DNA of 64,000 nt from an uncultured Alphaproteobacteria bacterium. GTDB taxonomy: Bacteria; Pseudomonadota; Alphaproteobacteria; Methylaequorales; Methylaequoraceae. A model generated the notes under the pieces. It saw only the letters and a program-made list of their open reading frames with translations, made no database searches and had not been told where the DNA came from. The translations under genes and the position numbers were made by a program. The number at the start of each line of letters is the position of its first letter. The stretch's first letter is position 1. The DNA lies in NCBI GenBank assembly GCA_902563505.1, contig CACEXK010000001.1:1-64000 (forward strand). Direction: 5' to 3'. Below, in pieces: positions 58,019-64,000 of the stretch.

Positions 58019-60382
58019 ATGAAAAAATATTTTTCAAATTTTATCTACCTTTCCATGATATCTATAATTAGTTTTTTTTTTATAGTTGTATTTATATTTT
58101 ATTTTTTCGGAAAAGATTTGCCTAGTTTTGATAAATTATCCTCATATCAACCTAGATTGGTTTCAAAAATTTTTACATCAAATGGTAATTTTCTTGAAGA
58201 TTATTCTAATGAAAACAGGGTATTTAGTAGTTATAATGAAATCCCTGAAGAATTGATAAACTGCTTTTTAGTCTCTGAGGATATTAACTTTTTTAAACAT
58301 ATTGGTATTGATTACAAGGGTATATTAAGAGCTTTCCTAAAAAACCTAAAGAAAACTTTTAGTAATAAAAGATTAGAGGGGGCTTCAACAATAACTCAAC
58401 AGGTTGCAAAGAACTTTCTTCTTTCCAATGAAATTTCATACACTCGAAAGATTAAAGAAATTATAATTGCTCTAAGAATGGAAAAAGTATTAGAAAAAGA
58501 ACAAATAATGGAACTGTATTTGAATGAAATCTATTTAGGTAATGGTTCTTATGGAATAGCATCTGCATCACTTAATTACTTTAATAAGTCTCTTTCTGAT
58601 TTAAAACTACATGAAATGGCAATGCTTGCAGCACTTCCAAAGGCCCCATCAACATACAACCCATATAAAAACCCTATAAAAGCTCTTAAAAGAAGAAATT
58701 GGGTGTTAAAAAGACTTTTAGATGAAAAATTTATTGCAGTTGACGAATATTCATCAATGTTAAATATGAAAATTGAGCTTTCTAAAAGTGAAAAAATACT
58801 TAACAAAGATAACGCGTCATTTTTTAAAGAGGAAGTTAGAAGAGAAATTGTAGCAAAATTTACAGAAAGTAAATTGTACGATGGTGGACTATCAATCATG
58901 ACTACTCTTGATGAAGAATTTCAGCTCAAAGCCGAGGAAGCCTTTAAAGAGGGATTGCGCGATTATTCAAATAGGTCGGGGTGGAACGGTCCTATAGGAA
59001 ATATAAAAATTAATGGTGATTGGGAAAAAAAATTTGAAGATTTTAAGGAACCTCCAGGTTTGTATGAAGATACAATAGCAATTGTAAAGAAAGTAAATAA
59101 TGATCGTATATTAGTTCTAACAAAAGAAAAGAAGGAATTACAGATATTTCAGCACCAAATGTCTATAATCAGTAAAAAAACAATTGTATTAAAAAAAAGA
59201 TTTAATCCTGGTGATTTAATAATTTTATCGCTCAATAAAGAGTCAAATGTTTACGAACTTAGCCAAATACCTGAGGTGAATGGCGCCTTAGTTGCAATCG
59301 AAAATGCTACTGGAAGAGTTTTAGCGATGGTTGGGGGTTATGACTCCAGTTCTTCATTTAACAGAGCTGTACAAGCTAAAAGACAACTAGGTTCATCTTT
59401 TAAACCATTTGTTTATATAACAGCCCTTGAAAATGGTTATTCGCCTGTAAGTAAAATATTAGATGCACCTTTTGTAATTGATGATTTGTCAAAAGATGGA
59501 GTTTGGAGACCCACAAACTATGGCGATAAGTTTTACGGTCTAAGCACGCTTAGATTAGGAATAGAAAAATCAAGGAATCTAATGACAATTCGCTTATCAG
59601 ACAAAATTGGTTTGGAAAAATTATCAGAATTATCAAAAGATTTGGATATCTATAAAGATTTTCCTCTATTGATATCTAGTTCACTTGGGTCACTTGAGAG
59701 TTCTTTAATGAAAATAACATCCGCTTATGCCTCAATTGCTAACGGTGGTTACAAAGTTTCTTCAAGATTGATCGATGCCATTTATGATAATAGAGGTAGG
59801 ATAATTTATAATGGTGACAAGAGTATTTGTAATAATTGTAATTTTGATATGGATGAAAGTCTTGATGATTTTGATCTGAATAATTATGCCGTACCAACTA
59901 AAAAAAATAGATATGAGCAAATTTTTTCAAGTGAAACTGCTTACCAAATGACTTCGTTCCTAATGGGTGTGATAAAGAGAGGAACAGCAAAAAATATTAA
60001 TAGTTTTAGTTTTCAGGTTGCAGGAAAAACAGGAACTACAAATGAAAATCAAGATGCTTGGTTTGTTGGGTATAATTCAGAAATCACTGTTGGGGTTTTT
60101 GTAGGCCATGATGTTCCTAAATCTCTGGGAAGATTTGAAACAGGATCGAGGGTAGCTGCGCCAATATTTGAAAATTTTCTTCATAAAATTTACCAAAACA
60201 ACGAACCAAAGCCATTTAATATTCCAGAATCTATAAAGTTTATTAATGTTGATTTGTTTTCAGGAGAACCAAGCAATCATGATTTTATTACCGAGTCCTT
60301 TAAAAATGACTTTAATTTTGATAGAAACTTTAAAGGGTTGAAAGGTAAAAAGGAAGATTTTCAATTAAGAGGTTTTTACTAG
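58019..60382 (+). CDS. mrcA: Penicillin-binding protein 1A
   Basis: 787 residues, bifunctional. One N-terminal membrane anchor (about 9-30). Glycosyltransferase domain with SEDINFFKHIGIDYKG (86-101) and GASTITQQVAKN. Transpeptidase domain with the SxxK serine S459 in LGSSFKPF and KTGT in VAGKTGTTNEN. Builds and crosslinks peptidoglycan. Stop codon overlaps the GTG start of the true prfB reading frame by one base. Confidence 0.96.
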   Translation: MKKYFSNFIYLSMISIISFFFIVVFIFYFFGKDLPSFDKLSSYQPRLVSKIFTSNGNFLEDYSNENRVFSSYNEIPEELINCFLVSEDINFFKHIGIDYKGILRAFLKNLKKTFSNKRLEGASTITQQVAKNFLLSNEISYTRKIKEIIIALRMEKVLEKEQIMELYLNEIYLGNGSYGIASASLNYFNKSLSDLKLHEMAMLAALPKAPSTYNPYKNPIKALKRRNWVLKRLLDEKFIAVDEYSSMLNMKIELSKSEKILNKDNASFFKEEVRREIVAKFTESKLYDGGLSIMTTLDEEFQLKAEEAFKEGLRDYSNRSGWNGPIGNIKINGDWEKKFEDFKEPPGLYEDTIAIVKKVNNDRILVLTKEKKELQIFQHQMSIISKKTIVLKKRFNPGDLIILSLNKESNVYELSQIPEVNGALVAIENATGRVLAMVGGYDSSSSFNRAVQAKRQLGSSFKPFVYITALENGYSPVSKILDAPFVIDDLSKDGVWRPTNYGDKFYGLSTLRLGIEKSRNLMTIRLSDKIGLEKLSELSKDLDIYKDFPLLISSSLGSLESSLMKITSAYASIANGGYKVSSRLIDAIYDNRGRIIYNGDKSICNNCNFDMDESLDDFDLNNYAVPTKKNRYEQIFSSETAYQMTSFLMGVIKRGTAKNINSFSFQVAGKTGTTNENQDAWFVGYNSEITVGVFVGHDVPKSLGRFETGSRVAAPIFENFLHKIYQNNEPKPFNIPESIKFINVDLFSGEPSNHDFITESFKNDFNFDRNFKGLKGKKEDFQLRGFY
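60367..60372 (+). promoter_or_regulatory. Shine-Dalgarno site of prfB zero frame
   Basis: AAGAGG ends 9 nt before the GTG at 60382. It supports translation starting upstream of the in-frame TGA and so the frameshift model. Confidence 0.6.
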
Positions 60383-61477
60383 TGAAATATGAAATTTTAG
60401 AGATTTCAAATAGAATTAAGGTTTTGCTGGAAAACCTAAGGGGGTTTGTTTGAAAAAAAACAAATAAGAACGGAGTTACAGCAAATTGAAAAAAACTTAG
60501 AAAATCAGGGTAATTGGAATGATTTCAATAAAATTAATAAAGATTTAAAGAAAAAAAATTATCTATCAAACTTTCTTAAATCTTTAGACAATTTGAGTCA
60601 AACTTATCATGATACTCTTGAATTAATGGAAGTTTCTGATGAATCTCATGATTCAGATCTTGTAAATGATTTAGAAAAGGAAATGAAATCATTAGCAAGT
60701 AAAGTTAATTTACTTCACCTTGAAACATTAATGTCGGGAAAGGCTGATTCAAGAAGTGCTCTAATAGAAATTCATTCTGGAGCAGGGGGGGTGGAATCTC
60801 AAGATTGGGTTGAAATGCTACTGAGAATGTACACTAGGTGGGCTGAATCAAAAAGTTTTAAAATAGAATTAATTGATCAAAGCGTTGGAGAAGAGGCCGG
60901 TTTTAAATCTGTTACAATGAAAATAGAGGGTGATAAGGCTTATGGTTGGCTAAGATTAGAAAATGGAGTGCATAGGCTTGTTAGGATTTCACCATTTGAT
61001 TCTCAATCTAGAAGACATACAAGTTTTGCATCGGTATATTGTTATCCAGAAATCGACAATACAGTAGATATTCAAGTTCATGAGAAAGATTTAAGAATAG
61101 ATACATTTCGTGCATCAGGTGCTGGAGGACAACATGTAAATAAAACTGATAGTGCCGTTAGAATAACTCATCTTCCAACTAAAATAATTGTTCAATGTCA
61201 AAATAGTAGGTCACAGCATAGAAATAAGTCAATTGCCATGGACTTACTAAAATCTAAGTTATATGAAATTCAATTAATTAAAGAGGAAGAAGAAAATAAA
61301 AAAAATAGATCTCAGAAAAGTGAAATTAGCTGGGGAAATCAGATCAGATCCTATGTTATGCAACCCTACAGAATGGTCAAGGATCACAGGACTAATGTTG
61401 AAATTTCTGATGTTGGGGCAGTATTAGATGGTAAAATAGACATTTTTTTAGAAAACCAATTAATCAAGTTAAATTAG
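60382..61477 (+). CDS. prfB: Peptide chain release factor 2, expressed by programmed +1 frameshift
   Basis: Recognises UGA/UAA. Zero frame: GTG 60382, 23 codons, TGA at 60451-60453. A +1 shift there (skipping base 60451) enters the long frame from 60452 to 61477, giving 364 residues against 365 in E. coli. The frame-1 peptide ends LENLRGFV, matching E. coli's ...DVLRGYL before its frameshift. The RF2-specific SPF tripeptide is in VRISPFDSQ, and the catalytic GGQ in SGAGGQHVNKT. Without the frameshift, a TTG at 60446 would give a 343-residue protein. Follows mrcA with a 1-nt overlap and overlaps bcp by 14 nt tail to tail. Confidence 0.93.
60439..60453 (+). promoter_or_regulatory. Programmed +1 ribosomal frameshift site of prfB (variant slippery codon)
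   Basis: Reads AGG GGG TTT GTT TGA. The internal Shine-Dalgarno AGGGGG, the 3-base spacer codon and the in-frame UGA have the same spacing as E. coli (AGG GGG TAT CTT TGA). The slippery codon is GTT rather than CTT. When RF2 is scarce, slow UGA reading would allow the shift and restore RF2. Confidence 0.88.
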
Positions 61478-61925
61478 ACAGAAACGCATAAACTTCATCA
61501 ACATGACCTTTGACTTTAACTTTTCTCCATTCTTTAATTAATACTTGGTTTTCATCTATAAGAAATGTTGATCTTTCAATGCCCATGTATTTTTTCCCAT
61601 ACATAGATTTTTCCACCCACACTTTAAAAAGTTTACATAACTTACCTGATTCATCGCTTGCAAGTTCTATAGAAAGGTTGTGTTTTAACTTAAATTTCTG
61701 GTGTTTTTCAATAGTATCTTTGGAAATTCCAATTATAACAGTATTTTTTTTATCAAATTTAGATTTTAGTTTTGAGTATTCAATAGCCTCAAGTGTGCAG
61801 CCCGGAGTATCATCTTTTGGATAAAAATAAATTAACATTTTTTTTTTAAAAAATTCATTTATATTTGTTTTTAGACCACTTTCTAAAATTAAATCAAAAT
61901 TTTCAATTTTCTTTCCTATCTTCAT
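61464..61925 (-). CDS. bcp: Thioredoxin-dependent peroxiredoxin of the Bcp/PrxQ type
   Basis: 153 residues. Peroxidatic Cys43 in PKDDTPGCTLEA. The second cysteine five residues later in E. coli Bcp is Ile48 here; another cysteine (about C96, GKLCKLFKV) might resolve, or the enzyme is of the 1-Cys type. Reduces peroxides. Overlaps prfB tail to tail; divergent from the AsmA-like gene. The prfB-bcp-DUF3971 neighbourhood is recurrent in alphaproteobacteria. Confidence 0.92.
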   Translation of the reverse strand: MKIGKKIENFDLILESGLKTNINEFFKKKMLIYFYPKDDTPGCTLEAIEYSKLKSKFDKKNTVIIGISKDTIEKHQKFKLKHNLSIELASDESGKLCKLFKVWVEKSMYGKKYMGIERSTFLIDENQVLIKEWRKVKVKGHVDEVYAFLSNLT

Positions 61926-61982
61926 AATAAAATTATTTTTGTTATGTTTTTTATGACTCAGTTATAGTTAAATAATATAAAA

Positions 61983-64000
61983 ATGAAAATAAAATATTTA
62001 AAAAGCTTTTCCTATTTTCTCTCGATAGTTTTTTTGGTATTTTTTACAATTCTTTTAATTTTTTTTTTCTTGTTATCTATTAAACCAATAAAGATTAATT
62101 TTGTTGATTATTTTGATAGGGAAAGCCAGATTCTCAAAGAAACCAATTTAAAGGAAGTTGGGGATATTTATCTTAGTTTTAATAGAAAATCAAAAAACTT
62201 TGAATTATTGATTGAAGATTTAGTACTTGGTGATTCTTATTTTAAGAGTACACAAATGAATTTAGATTTTAAATTATCCAGAGATTTTTTTGATACATCC
62301 TTAAAAATTTATGATGCTGATTTTACAATTAGAGGAAAGAATAATGAAAATGATACTCTCGACTATTCCAATGCTTTAATTAAATTAAAAGAAAAATTTG
62401 ACTTTATTAATAAATTCAATGTTATTGAAATTATTAATAGTAAGTTATTAATAGATTTGAGTGAAGATCTAAATCTAAACTATTTGATAGATTTAAAAAT
62501 AAAAAATGAAAGAATTTTTGGCATTATCTCTGAATTAGATAATGTTAACAATTATTTGTCTTTTGATTTAAAAAAAACCGAAGATATTAACTCTAATTTT
62601 GAAATTAAAAATTTTAATATCGATTTTGTTGAACTTATGTTTGGTGAAGATTTATTGGATTTAAAGGATCTTAGAATCTCTGGAAGTTCTAAATCAGCTA
62701 TGTTGAATGAAACAAGTTTAGGTGAACTTAAGTTTGATTTTTTTTTGGATGGTGAATTAAACTATGAGACTAATAATATTAAGAAGAAAATAATTTTTGA
62801 AAGAAATAATTTTGATGGATCTTTAAAAAATAATAAACTTGAAATTCTTTTAGGCTTTAATGATAAAGAATCACAGTTTGCGATAGGACTAAATACGATT
62901 CTAAATGAAGACCCTAAACCAAACTTTTATCTTAAAATTGACTCAATTTATGTGAAAAACCTTTTAAATGTTTGGCCAAAAGGCCTTGCTAATTCGGTAT
63001 ACTTCTGGATGAAGAAAAACTCTAATGGATTGATAGATAATGTAAGGATAGATATAGAATCTAAATTTGACGGAAAAAATATAATTTTAGGAAAAGTTGA
63101 TGGTACCTTTGAGTGTAATAATATTGAAATCCAATATATGGACTCGATGCCATCAATAAAAAATATTTATGGGAATGCAAAAATGGAAAATTCAAGAGTT
63201 TTTTTTGATATAAATTCTGGAAATTCAAATAATCTTCAAATAAATCGTGGAACAGTTGATTTATATGACTTAGATAGTGAAACAGAAAAAGCTGATATAA
63301 ATCTAAATATTTCATCAGTTAATGCTGATGTAGTTAAGTACTTAGATCTAACTGAGATAAATAAAAGTAATTTTGCCAAATTAAAAAAAATTGATGGAAA
63401 TACCGTAATCGATTTAAATTTAAAATTTCCTTTGTTTCTTGATTTAAAAGCTGAGCAGATTAATTACAATGCTGAAGCAGAAATATCTAATGGCTTTTTC
63501 AATAATGTATTTAAAGATTTTTCAATTAATGACTTAAAGCTAAACATTAAAGTTAAAGAAGATTTGGTAAAATATGATGGTGAGGGTTTTATTGAAAATT
63601 CGTTCATGAATTTTGACGGTGAGCAAATTTCTGAGGAAAATAAAATTTTTGACAAGATAAATGGTAAAATAGATTTGGAGGGACAACTTTTAGAAAAAAT
63701 AATAAAAAATCAATTCTCAAATTATCAAGGTAGCATTAATTTAAATTTTTCATATATTGAAGATGAAAAAACCTTTAAAATTGAGGGAATAGGTGAACTT
63801 GATAACTTTTATGCTGAATCAGATTTTCTAGGAGAGAATCTTGATTTCACTGATGGAAAAATTAGATTTATAGTTAGTCCATTTAATAACAAGTATTCTG
63901 GTTTTATTGATCTGAAAACTAAAAATGTCATTCTTGAAATTGACACAATATTTGACGATTTAGAAGTTAAAAAAGCTAAAATTCCAAAGTTTGTGAGTCC
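61983..64000 (+). CDS. AsmA/DUF3971-like envelope protein (YhdP type), 3' truncated by window
   Basis: The frame from ATG 61983 is open to the end of the window: 672 codons without stop. N-terminal membrane anchor about residues 8-33, then a long periplasmic region of short beta-rich repeats with segments such as WPKGLANSVYFWMKKNSNGLIDNV, typical of DUF3971/AsmA-like proteins, and IDGNTVIDLNLKFPLFLD. YhdP-family proteins form periplasmic bridges thought to carry phospholipid to the outer membrane. C-terminus not seen. Divergent from bcp. Confidence 0.82.
   Translation, partial: MKIKYLKSFSYFLSIVFLVFFTILLIFFFLLSIKPIKINFVDYFDRESQILKETNLKEVGDIYLSFNRKSKNFELLIEDLVLGDSYFKSTQMNLDFKLSRDFFDTSLKIYDADFTIRGKNNENDTLDYSNALIKLKEKFDFINKFNVIEIINSKLLIDLSEDLNLNYLIDLKIKNERIFGIISELDNVNNYLSFDLKKTEDINSNFEIKNFNIDFVELMFGEDLLDLKDLRISGSSKSAMLNETSLGELKFDFFLDGELNYETNNIKKKIIFERNNFDGSLKNNKLEILLGFNDKESQFAIGLNTILNEDPKPNFYLKIDSIYVKNLLNVWPKGLANSVYFWMKKNSNGLIDNVRIDIESKFDGKNIILGKVDGTFECNNIEIQYMDSMPSIKNIYGNAKMENSRVFFDINSGNSNNLQINRGTVDLYDLDSETEKADINLNISSVNADVVKYLDLTEINKSNFAKLKKIDGNTVIDLNLKFPLFLDLKAEQINYNAEAEISNGFFNNVFKDFSINDLKLNIKVKEDLVKYDGEGFIENSFMNFDGEQISEENKIFDKINGKIDLEGQLLEKIIKNQFSNYQGSINLNFSYIEDEKTFKIEGIGELDNFYAESDFLGENLDFTDGKIRFIVSPFNNKYSGFIDLKTKNVILEIDTIFDDLEVKKAKIPKFVS

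Noticed and set aside
60446-61477. prfB read as a simple gene from TTG 60446
   Set aside because: This start has no ribosome site of its own other than the frameshift stimulator, drops 21 N-terminal residues, and ignores the conserved LRG(F/Y) peptide, AGGGGG and in-frame TGA upstream.

Overview
The window is a gene-dense, strongly AT-rich stretch (about 70% A+T by eye) from what looks like a streamlined marine alphaproteobacterium of the HIMB59/AEGEAN-169 or SAR11-like kind. The assignment is an inference. It rests on alphaproteobacterial markers (5-aminolevulinate synthase of the C4 pathway, DUF3126, DUF2155, an NDUFA12 homologue, a DUF3971/AsmA-like protein), on alphaproteobacterial gene neighbourhoods (serC-hisZ-purA-rpoH-rluD; xseB-ispA-tlyA; aroC-fabI-pdxH; NDUFA12-mlaD-DUF2155-aat-accC-accB-aroQ; rne-amiC-mrcA-prfB-bcp), and on a proteorhodopsin/retinal cluster. 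No stretch over 300 bases lacks a gene. I see no tRNA, rRNA, CRISPR array or insertion sequence.

Layout. 1-6.6 kb: the start of thiC (minus), an SLC13-type permease, serC, hisZ, purA and rpoH. 6.7-9.3 kb: rluD, a small membrane protein, a HExxH protein and a 2-oxoglutarate/Fe(II) oxygenase. 9.3-15.6 kb (minus): a complete photoheterotrophy block, proteorhodopsin-crtE-crtI-crtB-crtY-blh, which turns isoprenyl diphosphates into beta-carotene and then retinal for a predicted blue-tuned proton pump. 15.7-19.7 kb: DUF3429, DUF3126, a secreted beta-rich protein, a SHOCT lipoprotein and a porin. 19.9-24.5 kb (minus): one apparent operon of NitT/TauT-like ABC importer genes followed by ExbB, two ExbD and TonB. 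24.6-33.7 kb: tusA, xseB, ispA, tlyA, aroC, fabI, pdxH, hemA (ALAS), msrB, thiO-thiS-thiG and pyrE. 33.8-42.5 kb: a TPR-sulfotransferase, fhs and sugar-nucleotide genes (glycosyltransferase, galU, ugd, phosphomannomutase). 42.5-53.6 kb: clpS-clpA, a FemAB-like protein, RidA, a stand-alone NrdJ tail, NDUFA12, two mlaD, DUF2155, aat, accCB, aroQ and an M48 protease. 53.6-64 kb: an aminotransferase, rne, amiC, mrcA, prfB with a programmed frameshift, bcp, and an AsmA-like gene running off the end.

How the parts work together. ispA makes farnesyl diphosphate and crtE makes geranylgeranyl diphosphate, feeding the carotenoid/retinal genes. The proton-motive force from proteorhodopsin could energise the ExbB/ExbD/TonB complex beside it. 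thiC with thiO/S/G suggests de novo thiamin synthesis. ClpS, ClpA and Aat form an N-degron branch.

Most interesting points. (1) prfB keeps the classic autoregulatory +1 frameshift architecture, but with GTT TGA instead of the nearly universal CTT TGA. (2) The second ExbD has Asn where the essential membrane Asp should be, next to a normal ExbD. (3) An ABC importer and a dedicated TonB motor share one operon without a receptor. (4) Three consecutive carotenoid gene junctions overlap by exactly 14 nt, and a terminator hairpin sits right against the crtE start. (5) serA and dxs are absent from their usual slots. (6) Of eleven convergent gene pairs, nine overlap and the other two are 3 nt apart.
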